64,000 nucleotides of DNA from Nostoc sp. NMS9 (GTDB taxonomy: Bacteria > Cyanobacteriota > Cyanobacteriia > Cyanobacteriales > Nostocaceae): assembly GCF_017114995.1 (NCBI RefSeq), contig NZ_JABXKL010000060.1, positions 1 to 64,000 of the forward strand, given 5' to 3'. A program made the translations under genes and the position numbers. Under the pieces are notes generated by a model. That model did not search any database and was not told the DNA's origin. It saw only the letters and a program-made list of their open reading frames with translations. Of this stretch, positions 1-9,502 are shown in pieces. Each line of letters begins with the position of its first letter. Positions within the stretch are counted from its first letter, which is position 1.

Positions 1-34
1 GGGTTTTCTTTTTTTATTCTTTTATTCAGAATAA

Positions 35-280
35 CCGGAAAGTGACAGAAGAGGGATATATCAATCGCAAAGTGAGGTCATCCGTGACGGATTAAGGCTT
101 CTGAAGGAACGTGAAGACATACGCAAACTTAGACTACAGGAGTTGTGCCGTGAGGTTCAACGAGGAATAAATCAAATATCGCAGGGAGAATTTACTACTT
201 ACGCTTCTTCAGATGAACTTGCGGATGAAATTAAGGCGACGGGACGGCTGCGGCAGAATTATACACAAGATAAGCACTAA
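35..280 (+). pseudogene. ParD-like antitoxin, 5'-truncated remnant
   Basis: The frame ending with TAA at 278-280 encodes a ParD/CC2985-type antitoxin: the stretch YQSQSEVIRDGLRLLKERE matches the family core helix, and an acidic tail that would wrap the toxin follows. In this frame a stop (TAA at 32-34) precedes the homology and there is no ATG, GTG or TTG between it and the core, so the N-terminal DNA-binding strand is missing. The stop lies three bases before the ATG of the ParE gene, the usual spacing for a ParDE operon. I infer a decayed antitoxin, probably not translated as a functional repressor. Confidence 0.6.
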
Positions 281-283
281 AAA

Positions 284-496
284 ATGAAGCAGTTACGAGT
301 TACGAATGAAGCCAAAGCCGACCTGATTGAGATTTGGTTATACGTCTCCCAAAACAATGAAAGCGCAGCAGATGTCCTGATTAGCAAAATCACCGGGAAA
401 TTTGACGAACTTCTGGCTAATCCAGGGATGGGCAGAGAACGTATAGATATTGCGCCTCTTGTCCGCAGTTTCCCGGTAAACAGTGACATAGAATGA
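284..496 (+). pseudogene. ParE-family toxin, C-terminally truncated
   Basis: A 70-residue product with the RelE/ParE fold signature: LRVTNEAKADLIEIWLYVSQ at the start, then KFDELLANPGMGRE and VRSFPVNSD. Normal ParE proteins are about 95-105 residues and continue after SFPV with the last beta strands, which carry functional residues. Here the frame stops directly after that motif, and the next 100 bases (497-600) show only degraded similarity with several stops. It lies directly downstream of a truncated ParD-like gene. Loss of both the antitoxin N-terminus and the toxin C-terminus suggests the pair decayed together. A short functional toxin is unlikely but not excluded. Confidence 0.6.
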
Positions 497-757
497 TACT
501 TGCTTGATAATTCCTTCTATTAAGTTTGAGCTTCCAAGATCCGTCCTATACTTCTTGGTGATAATGTCTACCCTACGGTTATTGATAACGTACAAGATGT
601 CAGTTGTCTGACTTGTAGATGCCCTTAAGAAAGTAACTCAGAGACGTTTACCCTTGTGACGTTGACTGATGGCAAAGATTTCCCAAAAAAAGCAACAGGT
701 TACAGGGGATAGTTACTATTCCCCATGCCCCATACCCAATCCCCAATCCCTAATACC

Positions 758-1459
758 CTATTTCTCAACTTGAAGCTTTGCTATATCTTTGCCAATTCGG
801 TTTTTGATTACTTGTGCAGGTATGCCGACAGCAACGGAAAAAGGAGGAATATCTCTATTAACAACTGCTCCCGCACCAATAACACTGCCTTTGCCGATAG
901 TAACGCCATCTAATACTGTTACTCCATGTCCTAGCCAACAATCATCCTCAATCACAATTCCCTTGCGAGTAACACCTTGGTATTTAATCAGCTCCATCGG
1001 ATCGGCAAAATTATGATTATTGGCATATATCCCTGAATGGGCAGCAATCAAGCAGTGTTTACCAATTTTAATGTCTCCTGGCCCCTCAATAGACACATTG
1101 GGAGCAATGAAGGTGTCTTCATCAATATGTATACACGTATCTTCCAAAGACCCGATATCAACGTTACGCTCAATTGCCACTCTATTTCCTACATGAATTC
1201 TATTATTTTTGTGTCCTCTCGCATCCATTCGCACACCCTTAAAAATATAGACTCCTGCGCTGATCTCAATACAAGAAGTACCGTTAAATTCAACACCATT
1301 TTGAATATACACGGGGCTATCTATCTGGGCAAAAATACTACGATATCCTAAATTACGCAACTTTGGGCCAAGAAGAAGTGTTGGAATATCTCCTAACACT
1401 GTAGTTACTAAAAGTTCTTGCACGCGCTGCAATTTGGAAAAATATTGCTCGTTCTGCAT
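758..1459 (-). CDS. Left-handed beta-helix acyltransferase (hexapeptide repeat)
   Basis: A 233-residue protein whose residues about 50-225 are imperfect hexapeptide repeats ([LIV]-G-x4), as in the WcaF/LacA/NodL O-acetyltransferases and serine acetyltransferases. The segment GKHCLIAAHSGIYANNHNF carries the histidine-containing loop typical of the acetyl-CoA-dependent active site, followed by IEDDCWLGHGVTVLDGVTIG and the closing VVNRDIPPFSVAVGIPAQVIKNR, a hallmark of sugar O-acetyltransferases. The likely role is O-acetylation of a polysaccharide or sugar nucleotide in the cytoplasm. No glycan gene is directly adjacent. Start is ATG at 1459. The family assignment is firm; the acceptor is unknown. 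Confidence 0.85.
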   Translation of the reverse strand: MQNEQYFSKLQRVQELLVTTVLGDIPTLLLGPKLRNLGYRSIFAQIDSPVYIQNGVEFNGTSCIEISAGVYIFKGVRMDARGHKNNRIHVGNRVAIERNVDIGSLEDTCIHIDEDTFIAPNVSIEGPGDIKIGKHCLIAAHSGIYANNHNFADPMELIKYQGVTRKGIVIEDDCWLGHGVTVLDGVTIGKGSVIGAGAVVNRDIPPFSVAVGIPAQVIKNRIGKDIAKLQVEK

Positions 1460-2875
1460 GGCTACATATCTCTTTAATCAATTGTTGTTGACAGTGTTTC
1501 AAGTTGTTTTGGCTGTATCCTAATCTTCTGCCAATACCAATAGGCTCTGTGTGTATTAATACATGAGCTAAGGTAGCAGTATCAACCAAAATTCCCCAAG
1601 ATTTTTAGATGGTTTTCCAACATTTGAAAAACCAAAGTCTGGCTTTGACTATGCAAGCAATTCTTGAGGCTGGGTGTGTAGAATTGCTCAAGTAATATGC
1701 ACAGTTGTGTTAAGTCGCTAGCAGCTTTTGTACTATATGTACGTAAAACTTTGGCTTCTTTTTCACAAAATCAATTAACAAAACAATTTCAGTGCATTGC
1801 TGGGTCAAAAGTTAGACTCTTAAATTGTCTGATGGAAAATTTGCTGGTTTAGATAAGCTACTGTTTTGGTTCTCTGGCAAATTTGAAAAGCTCGCTTGCT
1901 ACCGCTAACAGCACTCCTAAAGCAAATACGGATAGTGTTGTTTGTCTTGAGGCTATTTCCTCTCAAGCGGTTTTAGTTTTTTGAAACAATTCAGTTTCAC
2001 AAGCTATTTTGCAACAAAAAATACATTTAACTAGACTATATTCAAAGTTTAGATAAAATTTTTGCCTAGCATAACAATGTAATTATTGTTGGATTTTTTC
2101 TGGGTGTTTTTGCCCAAATAAAATCCAATTAGGGTGGATTATCTCCCACATCAGCCATCACATTGAAGTTAACCATCGGTGCAAACAAGTAAGCGCTTCC
2201 CCGACTGCTATGACGGCTTTCTTGCAACGAATTTCTAGAGTATGCTGCTCCAATCATGTTGCACACGGATGATTTACAGACTAGCCAATTCACGTTTGTA
2301 ATGACATGAATGGTTTTTAATAACAATTGTTTTTAACGATAACATATTTTATTTTTAGTGGAACACTCTCATGAAATAAGTTTATTTCCAGGTTTATTGT
2401 TGATGATAATGGTGGAAATAAGTTAACTTTTTTACTAGAGCGATGCCTAGGGTGGGCAAAGCCCATGCTACTCTAAAATGTTTTTATACACTTAGATAGC
2501 ATCCATTAATGAGGGAGATTTAAAAATGTTGTAAGTAGGTATTGGCATTTTGGTCTATATTCCTATCCTTACTATTTTATAATTGGTTTCTAATTGGGCG
2601 TTAAACTCAGAATGATATCTACTATAGTTGTGACACCCTCTTCGTTAAAAAGCCAAAGTAGCTGAAAATTTTTCTCTTCCCTATTACTTGTATCTAAAAA
2701 TTTATAAATCACCCATTCGGGTGAGCCAAGCGGGTGATGCGTGCTTGGTACTACTCGTTATAAATTTTATTTAAAGAAAGCTAAAAGTAGCTTAGTTTCG
2801 AGGATAAATCTACAAAAAAACATCTAATTTCCCAAATTGAGGTATCGGTTTTAACTCACACACTTGGTTCAAATT
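1460..2875. other. Long intergenic region, no supported gene
   Basis: 1.4 kb of AT-rich DNA. A minus-strand reading frame at 2129-2326 (65 codons) and another at 1353-1589, which overlaps the acyltransferase start, have no recognisable family and may be chance or decayed coding. A palindrome GTACTATATGTAC lies at 1730-1742. No tRNA or strong terminator was seen. Confidence 0.4.
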
Positions 2876-3199
2876 ATGGCTTTAATTAAAGAAATTGTAC
2901 AAGAAGCTCTAACTATCGGCTATCTGAGTGTTGTAGCCGAAGATCAACTGCGATCGCAACTTCAAAGTAATTATGATTCAGAAGACCTAGATGCCTGGAT
3001 CATTTTACAACGAGCTATTGCAGCAGGTGATGTCAAACAAGAGTCGCGCCGAAAAAAAGCTTCCCCCTCTCCTAAAGCTAAGGACACTTCATCAAGTATC
3101 AAACTTGCTTATCAAATGGCAGCGGAACTCGCTTATGCAGCAGCTATAGCTCTGACAATGACAAAAAATACTAAAGATCAGCCTTCACTAGGTGCATAA
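2876..3199 (+). CDS. Small conserved-type hypothetical protein
   Basis: A 107-residue protein from ATG 2876; a TTG four codons upstream (2864) is a less likely start. The first half is acidic and helical (EIVQEALTIGYLSVVAEDQL, then a GDVKQ segment). The middle is basic and Ser/Pro/Lys-rich (about residues 62-75), and the C-terminal third is Ala-rich (AYQMAAELAYAAAIAL). There is no signal peptide and no clear membrane helix. HIP1-type GCGATCGC-related sequence inside and cyanobacteria-like codon use support real coding. I do not recognise the family. It stands alone, followed by a repeat-rich spacer. Confidence 0.6.
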   Translation: MALIKEIVQEALTIGYLSVVAEDQLRSQLQSNYDSEDLDAWIILQRAIAAGDVKQESRRKKASPSPKAKDTSSSIKLAYQMAAELAYAAAIALTMTKNTKDQPSLGA

Positions 3200-3946
3200 A
3201 ATAACACCTTTAAAAGTTATTTTCCTGATTTAGTGCAAATATTTCATACCAAGTAGTTAGCGTAGGCGTAGCCCCCACTTCTCTACGAGACGCTGCGCTT
3301 TGACTACGCTCAGTGACCACGCGAACGGCAAAGCTACTTCGACTGCGCTCAGTACAAGTCAGTGACCACCGCAGGCATCGCTTTATCTTGATTAACTGCT
3401 TGGTAGCGCTTTCATCCGATTCTTTATGGGGTTTCCCTTCTGCCTCCTGGCTTGAAAGTGCTGTTAGCGGTAGCGGGGCGTTGAGCCAGTGCTGAGTAAA
3501 AATCCCAGTCTTTAGAAGATTTTCATGCAAGGCTTTTGAAACTCGTTTCATTGGGACTGCCTTCTTTGACAGCGCAATTTTATTAAAAAATAATTAAAAA
3601 ATTTCACTTTACTGGACACAGCTATGGGGAATTTTTACCCTCAGCCCAAACTCTCGATTGATCCCCGGAAGCAATACTAAAATAAATATAAATTATTTAT
3701 TCAAAACTAGATTTTTTTTAATGATACATGCCAGTAAATGATTAAATCTTAATATACCAAGTACATGGCTCAGAGTAAGGCATAGAATTAGAAACACCTT
3801 GGTGTAAACTTTAGCAACGAGGTTAAAAATAATTCTCAATGCTTAACAAAGTCATCGCTTTTTCACAAACTACAGTATAAAGAATTGGCAACATTGGTAA
3901 AGAGAATAAACAATAACCATAGCTAAACTTGGAGTTTTGCCAACCT
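3200..3946. repeat. Spacer with dispersed repeat elements upstream of glgP
   Basis: The part 3255-3385 is built of short repeats shared with other places in this window: a CTTCTCTACGAGACGCTGCG copy at about 3280-3299 and two CACTGAGC/GCTCAGTGACC-type modules, the latter also at 28775-28820. Open frames across it (3210-3551 minus, 3313-3495 plus) are low-complexity by-products. From 3560 to 3946 the DNA is AT-rich and presumably holds the glgP promoter; no confident -35/-10 pair can be named. Confidence 0.55.
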
Positions 3947-6511
3947 ATGCAGCCAATTCGCACATTTAACGTATCCCCTTCACTACCGCCGCGACTCGAA
4001 CCACTACGGCGGCTGGCATATAACTTGCACTGGGATTGGAACGTTGATACCAAAGATTTATTCCGTCGCTTAGACTCTGACCTGTGGGAGTCTAGTCATC
4101 ATAACCCAGTGTTAATGTTGGGTACAATCTCTCAATCGCGACTTCTGGAAGTTGTCGAAGATGAAGGCTTTTTAGCGCAAATGGATCGAGCTGACCGTCA
4201 GTTAGACGATTATTTGCAAGAGCGCACCTGGTATCAGAAACAACGGGAGCAAAAACCCAAAGAATGCTACGCCTATTTTTCGGCGGAATTTGGACTTGTA
4301 GATTGTTTGCCCGTCTATTCTGGAGGCTTGGGTGTTCTGGCGGGGGATCACCTCAAATCTGCCAGTGACTTGGGTTTACCGCTTGTAGGTGTAGGTTTGC
4401 TCTATCAGCAAGGCTACTTTGCCCAGTATCTCAATGCCGATGGTTGGCAGCAAGAACGCTACCTGCTCAACGATTTCTATAATATGCCCTTGCATCTAGA
4501 GCGCAATGCCGATGGTTCTGAACTGCGGATTGCAGTAGATTATCCAGGACGCAAGGTATATGCCAGAGTTTGGCGCGTACAGGTAGGAACGGTTCCCTTG
4601 TATCTGATGGATACCAACATTGAACCGAACAACACTTACGACCACGACATCACAGATCAGCTGTATGGTGGCGATATCGATATGCGTATCCACCAGGAAA
4701 TTATGCTGGGGATCGGTGGTGTGCAAATGCTCAAAGCTTTGGGGCTGAAAGTTACTGCTTACCACATGAATGAAGGCCACGCTGCCTTCTCTGCCTTAGA
4801 ACGCATCCGCTTGCTGATTCAAGAAGAGGGACTGAATTATGTCCAAGCTAAACAAGTGGTAGCTTCCAGCAATATCTTTACCACCCACACGCCAGTACCG
4901 GCAGGAATTGACTTGTTCGCTCCCGACAAAATGCTGCACTACCTGGGATATTATGCAGAGATATTTGGGCTGCCCAAAGAGCAATTTTTAGGGCTGGGGC
5001 GCGAGAATACAGGCGATTTATCTGGGCCTTTCAGTATGGCGGTGCTGGCGCTGAAAATGGCAACATTTTCTAACGGTGTCGCACAATTGCATGGTGTGGT
5101 GTCGCGTCAAATGTTCCAGGGCTTATGGAAGAATGTGCCAGTGGAGGAAGTGCCGATCGCAGCAATTACTAATGGTGTCCATGCTCGGAGTTGTGTGGCC
5201 AAATCGACTCAAGAATTGTACGATCGCTACCTCGGCCCAAATTGGTCATCAGCACCACCAGATAGCCCATTGTGGGAGCGAATGGACGCCATACCCGATG
5301 AAGAATTGTGGCGCAATCACGAACGCTGCCGCTTAGATATGATTTTGTATGTGCGGGAGCATTTGGTCAAGCATTTGACCGATCGCGGCGCTTCCGCCTC
5401 CGAAATTGTCCAAGCTCAAGAAGTTTTAGATCCTTACGCTTTCACCATTGGCTTTGCCCGTCGCTTTGCCACCTACAAACGCGCTACCCTCTGGATGCGC
5501 GATTTGGATCGCATTAAGCGGCTTCTGCTGGCTAACAAAGACCGGAAAGTGCAATTTGTGATTGCTGGTAAGGCACATCCCAAGGATATCCCCGGTAAAG
5601 AACTGATCCGCGAGATCAATCACTTTATCCGCGAACAGCATTTAGAAAAACAGGTAGTGTTTGTTCCCAACTACGACATTCACATCTCCCGGTTGATGGT
5701 TGCGGGTTGCGATATCTGGTTAAATACACCGCGTCGTCCACGGGAAGCCTCTGGTACTAGTGGCATGAAAGCCGCAATGAATGGATTGCCAAATTTAAGT
5801 GTGCTAGATGGCTGGTGGGATGAAGCTGATTACGTCCGCACAGGCTGGGCGATTGGACATGGAGAGAATTACGACGATCCTAACTACCAAGATGAAGTAG
5901 AAGCAAATGCTCTCTACGAGTTGTTAGAGAAGGAAGTTGTACCGCTATTTTATGAACATCGGGATACTGATGGTTTGCCGCGTCCGTGGGTTGCCAAAAT
6001 GAAGGATGCAATTCGGTTGAATTGTCCATTCTTTAATACAGCGCGGATGGTAGGAGAATATGCCCAAAGGGCTTATTTCCCAGCTAGCGATCGCTATCAT
6101 ACCCTGACTGTTGATAACTATGCCCCAGCGAAAGAACTAGCCGCTTGGAAAGAAAAACTGAGCGAACACTGGTTCAATATCAGAATCAAAGATGTTAACG
6201 TATCGGCAGCTTCAGACATTGAGGTTAACCAAACCGTTGCTGTCAAAGCTAAGGTTGACTTGGCAACTTTGACCAATGATGATGTGCAGGTGGAGTTATA
6301 TCAAGGTGCGATCGATGCCAATGGTGAGATTGTCAATGCTGTGCCAGTGGTGATGGATTACCAAGGCGAAGATGGACAGCAATTGAGTATTTACACTGGT
6401 AATATCATCTATACCGCTTCTGGTTTACAAGGCTTGTCCTTGCGTGTATTGCCGAAAAATCAAAATCTGGCTAATCCCTATGAACCAAGGTTAATTGCTT
6501 GGGCAGAATAA
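3947..6511 (+). CDS. glgP: Alpha-glucan (glycogen) phosphorylase
   Basis: Phosphorolysis of alpha-1,4-glucan to glucose-1-phosphate using pyridoxal phosphate. The 854-residue product from ATG 3947 (a TTG at 3929 is a weaker start) has the N-terminal DUF3417 region (LPPRLEPLRRLAYNLHWDWN), the phosphorylase catalytic domain with FSAEFGL and YHMNEGHAAF, and the PLP site EASGTSGMKAAMNG, where Lys608 forms the Schiff base. Length and DUF3417 place it in the short alpha-glucan phosphorylase subfamily (TIGR02094 type) rather than the classical GlgP subfamily. Monocistronic: a terminator follows at 6545-6577. The role is mobilisation of glycogen in the dark. Confidence 0.95.
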   Translation: MQPIRTFNVSPSLPPRLEPLRRLAYNLHWDWNVDTKDLFRRLDSDLWESSHHNPVLMLGTISQSRLLEVVEDEGFLAQMDRADRQLDDYLQERTWYQKQREQKPKECYAYFSAEFGLVDCLPVYSGGLGVLAGDHLKSASDLGLPLVGVGLLYQQGYFAQYLNADGWQQERYLLNDFYNMPLHLERNADGSELRIAVDYPGRKVYARVWRVQVGTVPLYLMDTNIEPNNTYDHDITDQLYGGDIDMRIHQEIMLGIGGVQMLKALGLKVTAYHMNEGHAAFSALERIRLLIQEEGLNYVQAKQVVASSNIFTTHTPVPAGIDLFAPDKMLHYLGYYAEIFGLPKEQFLGLGRENTGDLSGPFSMAVLALKMATFSNGVAQLHGVVSRQMFQGLWKNVPVEEVPIAAITNGVHARSCVAKSTQELYDRYLGPNWSSAPPDSPLWERMDAIPDEELWRNHERCRLDMILYVREHLVKHLTDRGASASEIVQAQEVLDPYAFTIGFARRFATYKRATLWMRDLDRIKRLLLANKDRKVQFVIAGKAHPKDIPGKELIREINHFIREQHLEKQVVFVPNYDIHISRLMVAGCDIWLNTPRRPREASGTSGMKAAMNGLPNLSVLDGWWDEADYVRTGWAIGHGENYDDPNYQDEVEANALYELLEKEVVPLFYEHRDTDGLPRPWVAKMKDAIRLNCPFFNTARMVGEYAQRAYFPASDRYHTLTVDNYAPAKELAAWKEKLSEHWFNIRIKDVNVSAASDIEVNQTVAVKAKVDLATLTNDDVQVELYQGAIDANGEIVNAVPVVMDYQGEDGQQLSIYTGNIIYTASGLQGLSLRVLPKNQNLANPYEPRLIAWAE

Positions 6512-6544
6512 GAGTGCTGAGTAGTTATTGAATACTCAAGATTA

Positions 6545-6577
6545 GGCGTTGCTGATTTAAGTTTAGCAACGCCTTTT
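6545..6577. terminator. Rho-independent terminator of glgP
   Basis: Stem GGCGTTGCT / AGCAACGCC (6545-6553 and 6565-6573) with an 11-base loop, followed by TTTT on the plus strand. It lies between the convergent glgP and DUF29 genes and may also serve the minus strand. Confidence 0.75.
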
Positions 6578-6580
6578 ATA

Positions 6581-7048
6581 TTAAATATTTTCAGGTAGAT
6601 AATTAATATCTAGTAGCTGTTCTAAGGTATAAGTACAATATTGAGGCAAGTTATCTAATTTTCCCTCAGTTTTCTCAATTACATATCCTAAAGCATCATC
6701 ATAAATTGATGCTAATTCCTTTTCTAAGTATTGATATAAATTCGTTGTCAAATTACGTTTTAATTGATTCCTGAAACTTCTAATTTCTGCTTTCCTATGT
6801 CCATAATTATATTGAAATTCTTCTGTCCAATATTGCAGTAATAAAAAATGTCTAATAATTTGTTCTAATAAACTAGCAACCTTGGCTTTGTCTCTACGAC
6901 CCAAATTTTCTAGCTCCTCAATTAAGTTTTCTAAATCTAATTCTTCTAAATGGTTAGCTTTTAATAGCTTGATTGTTTCCTCTAACCAAAGATGATCGTC
7001 AATTTCATAAAGCTCTTTTAAACTTAAGTTAGAACTAACTCCTTGCAT
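6581..7048 (-). CDS. DUF29 domain-containing protein
   Basis: A 155-residue protein with the DUF29 pattern: N-terminal YEIDDHLWLEETIKLLKAN, then LENLIEELENLGRRDKAKV, then a helical segment LLQYWTEEFQYNYGHRKAEI. DUF29 proteins are common in multiple copies in cyanobacteria and have no established biochemical role; an all-helical fold is expected. Start ATG at 7048 is preceded on its strand by an AGGAGG-like ribosome site (CCTCCTC at about 7052-7058 on the plus strand). It ends just after the glgP terminator. The product is AT-rich and highly charged, and no partner is obvious nearby. Confidence 0.8.
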   Translation of the reverse strand: MQGVSSNLSLKELYEIDDHLWLEETIKLLKANHLEELDLENLIEELENLGRRDKAKVASLLEQIIRHFLLLQYWTEEFQYNYGHRKAEIRSFRNQLKRNLTTNLYQYLEKELASIYDDALGYVIEKTEGKLDNLPQYCTYTLEQLLDINYLPENI

Positions 7049-7162
7049 AAAACCTCCTCGATTTCAATCTTACCAGATTACAAAAATATGAAACCTGATT
7101 TTAGCTAAATGACTTGTCAACTGTATCAGTCCTAACGCTAAAACCTATTCCTTTTCCTTTCC

Positions 7163-7918
7163 TTATAACACTCTTTGGGGGACGATAATGTAGCCAGTAG
7201 TATGATCGCCTAATACTAAGTTACGTTCTTCTCCCCAATACCACCAATAAGCTGCAATATAAGCGCAAATTAAGCTATCTAGTTTATCTTCAACTGCTTT
7301 GAGGGTTGCGCCTGTGGTGGGGATTTCAAGAAGAAACGTAGACGCACCAGCCGCTTCCCGTAGGCTACCACCAAGGCGCAGAGGAGGAGAGAAGGAGGGG
7401 AGGATATCGAGAAGATAATTTTGGAGTTTAATTAGTTCTAGGCGGCGCTCACTGAGGCGTCCTTTTTTGTATTTGAGGATGCGTTCTAAGTTGAATAGGT
7501 TAACGATTGCTGGGTGGGGGAAGACTTCTATTTGATATCTGCTGAGTTTTTGCGGTTCGATGGTGGGGGCGTGTGCAAAACCGCGTGATTCTAATTCTAA
7601 GCCAAAGTTGATGGTGCGATCTGCAAAGGGTAGGTTTTGATTAGCTGGGTAGCATCCCGCATGATATTTGCCAAAGTATTTGTGGCTGAGTTTGTCGGGG
7701 AGGCGACTCCCGTTAGCGTTGGGTATCAGGGTAGGTGCATCTACGGCAATGACGGCTGGTTCGTTTGGTTGTACGCTCTGATCAATCCAGGTGAGAATGT
7801 CTGCAATGGCTTCTTTGCGATCTAAATCAAGTAGTTGCAGTTGTTCATCTATCCATTCTAAACAGCATAGTCCACTTGGTTGCGATCGCCAGCCTAAATC
7901 AATGCCAAGAAATTTCAT
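7163..7918 (-). CDS. DUF429 domain protein (predicted RNase H-like nuclease)
   Basis: A 251-residue product from the ATG at 7918 (an ATG two codons upstream at 7924 is possible). The N-terminus MKFLGIDLGW is the first acidic strand of the RNase H-like fold of DUF429, and AVDAPTLIPN supplies the second conserved Asp. Families of this kind are predicted nucleases, but activity is unproven. Around residue 180 the segment RLGGSLREAAGAS is encoded by a dispersed short repeat (about 7345-7381: GCTTCCCGTAGGCTACC type), which seems to have been inserted in frame and looks unlike the rest of the protein. No operon partner: the upstream gene is divergent. Confidence 0.8.
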   Translation of the reverse strand: MKFLGIDLGWRSQPSGLCCLEWIDEQLQLLDLDRKEAIADILTWIDQSVQPNEPAVIAVDAPTLIPNANGSRLPDKLSHKYFGKYHAGCYPANQNLPFADRTINFGLELESRGFAHAPTIEPQKLSRYQIEVFPHPAIVNLFNLERILKYKKGRLSERRLELIKLQNYLLDILPSFSPPLRLGGSLREAAGASTFLLEIPTTGATLKAVEDKLDSLICAYIAAYWWYWGEERNLVLGDHTTGYIIVPQRVL

Positions 7919-8070
7919 GGTCATAACACGAATTTGCGATTATTTTCGCATTTTCGGGCAACCATTTATCTAAATTTACTTGCTAAAAGTTGTGAGAAAT
8001 AATCTTATAATCTTAAGCAGCTTGTCTTAATTTATTTTATCGTCGCAATAAGTTAATCAAGATTATTCCA

Positions 8071-9330
8071 ATGAAAATTTTATTTTTACATCCCAATTTT
8101 CCCTCACAATTTCGCAACCTAGCGACAGTTTTAGGTAAAGATCCTAATTGCCAAGTCGTCTTTGGGACAAATCGTCAGGAAGGGGAAATACCTGGCGTTT
8201 TTAAAGCTATTTATACTCCTTCTCGTGAAGCGGCGCCTCAAACTCACCACTACGTTCGCAACCTGGAAAATGCTGTTCTCACCGCACAGGCTCTCTATCG
8301 CGTGGCAGAAAAATTAAAGGCTGAGGGTTTCGTTCCAAATATAGTTTATGGTCATTCTGGTTGGGGGCCAACTTTATTTATGAAAGATGTTTTCCCCAAA
8401 GCAGAATTATTGTGTTATTTCGAGTGGTTTTACCATGCTCATGGTTCGGATGCAGATTTTGATCCCAACGATCCACTGACTGCTGATGATGAATGCCGCA
8501 TCCGCGTGAAAAATGCACCGATTTTAACTGATTTATATAGCTGCGATCGCGGTCTTTCTCCGACAAATTGGCAGCGTCAGCAATTTCCTAAAGAATATCA
8601 TAGCAAACTCACTGTAATTCATGATGGTATTGATACCAAATATTTTGTTCCCAAACCAGGCGCAAAGTTAGTTTTACCAAGAATAAATCTGGATCTTTCT
8701 CATGTGGAAGAGTTGGTAACTTATGTAGGACGAGGAATGGAACCTTATAGAGGTTTTCCGCAGTTTATGGAAACGGTAGCGCTAATTCAGCAGCGACGAC
8801 CTAAGTGCCATGTAGTAGTCGTGGGAGAAGATCGGGTTGCTTATGGTAAAAATCTCCCCGATGGTCAGACTTATAAACAATTAATGCTAGAAAAATTATC
8901 TTTGGATTTATCGAGGCTGCATTTTACAGATAGGCTTCCTTACAATGAGTACCTTCAGGTTTTGCAAGCTTCTTCTGCCCATGTTTATTTAACCCGTCCT
9001 TTTGTATTATCTTGGTCAATGTTAGAAGTAATGGCAGCAGGATGTTTACTAATAGCTTCTAAGACTTCGCCAGTCTTGGAGGTCGTACAGGATGGGGTGA
9101 ATGGACTGCTGGTAGATTTCTTTTCTCCCCAGAATATTGCTAATAGGATTGAAGAAGCGCTGAATCATCCTCAAGAAATGAAAGCAATTCGTGCGAATGC
9201 GCGAGAGACAATTCTGAAGCGTTATGATTTGGCGAAACTGTTACCACAGCATTTGCAATGGATGTTTGGTGGGAAAAATTCTGATAGTTTAAAAAAGCGT
9301 CCAAGTTCTAAAGGATTTCGCAGAAATTAG
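8071..9330 (+). CDS. GT4 glycosyltransferase (Glyco_trans_4_3 N-terminal type)
   Basis: A 419-residue GT-B fold enzyme. The N-terminal half (MKILFLHPNFPSQFRNLA through CYFEWFYHAHGSDADFDP) matches the Glyco_trans_4_3 domain found in many cyanobacterial GT4 enzymes. The C-terminal half is a glycosyltransferase group 1 domain with VTYVGRGMEPYRGF and the E-x7-E region LEVMAAGCLLIASKTSPVLE that binds the nucleotide-sugar donor. It probably adds a hexose to a surface polysaccharide or glycolipid at the cytoplasmic face. It is followed after 170 bp of short tandem repeats by an uncharacterised gene on the same strand. The donor and acceptor cannot be read from the sequence. Confidence 0.9.
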   Translation: MKILFLHPNFPSQFRNLATVLGKDPNCQVVFGTNRQEGEIPGVFKAIYTPSREAAPQTHHYVRNLENAVLTAQALYRVAEKLKAEGFVPNIVYGHSGWGPTLFMKDVFPKAELLCYFEWFYHAHGSDADFDPNDPLTADDECRIRVKNAPILTDLYSCDRGLSPTNWQRQQFPKEYHSKLTVIHDGIDTKYFVPKPGAKLVLPRINLDLSHVEELVTYVGRGMEPYRGFPQFMETVALIQQRRPKCHVVVVGEDRVAYGKNLPDGQTYKQLMLEKLSLDLSRLHFTDRLPYNEYLQVLQASSAHVYLTRPFVLSWSMLEVMAAGCLLIASKTSPVLEVVQDGVNGLLVDFFSPQNIANRIEEALNHPQEMKAIRANARETILKRYDLAKLLPQHLQWMFGGKNSDSLKKRPSSKGFRRN

Positions 9331-9502
9331 ATGACATTGGTCATTGGTCATTGGTCATCAGCCTCTTCCATAAATATTTTTTTTCACGCCAAAGTGTGAA
9401 GAAAAGCCTGAAAATAACGACTTTTGCAAGAACTATAGGAATCATTAGTATTGACAAATGACAAATGATAAATGACAAATAAATACAAAACCGATATTTA
9501 AA
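9331..9502. repeat. Short tandem repeats (TCATTGG and AAATGAC types)
   Basis: CATTGGTCATTGGTCATTGG at about 9337-9356 and a run of ACAAATGA/AAATGAC units at about 9452-9481: classic heptamer STRRs of filamentous cyanobacteria. They lie between two co-directional genes and probably have no coding role. Confidence 0.7.

Noticed and set aside
1353..1589. 78-codon minus-strand frame overlapping the acyltransferase start
   Set aside because: It is out of frame with the acyltransferase and has no recognisable domain.
1730..1742. NtcA-binding site (GTACTATATGTAC)
   Set aside because: The spacing is GTA-N7-TAC, not the required N8, and no nitrogen gene follows.
2129..2326. 65-codon minus-strand frame
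   Set aside because: No family or ribosome site; it could be a decayed gene end but nothing supports it.
3210..3551. 113-codon minus-strand open frame
   Set aside because: It is built from dispersed short repeats (CTCAGTGACC, TCTACGAGACGC) and gives a low-complexity product with no family.
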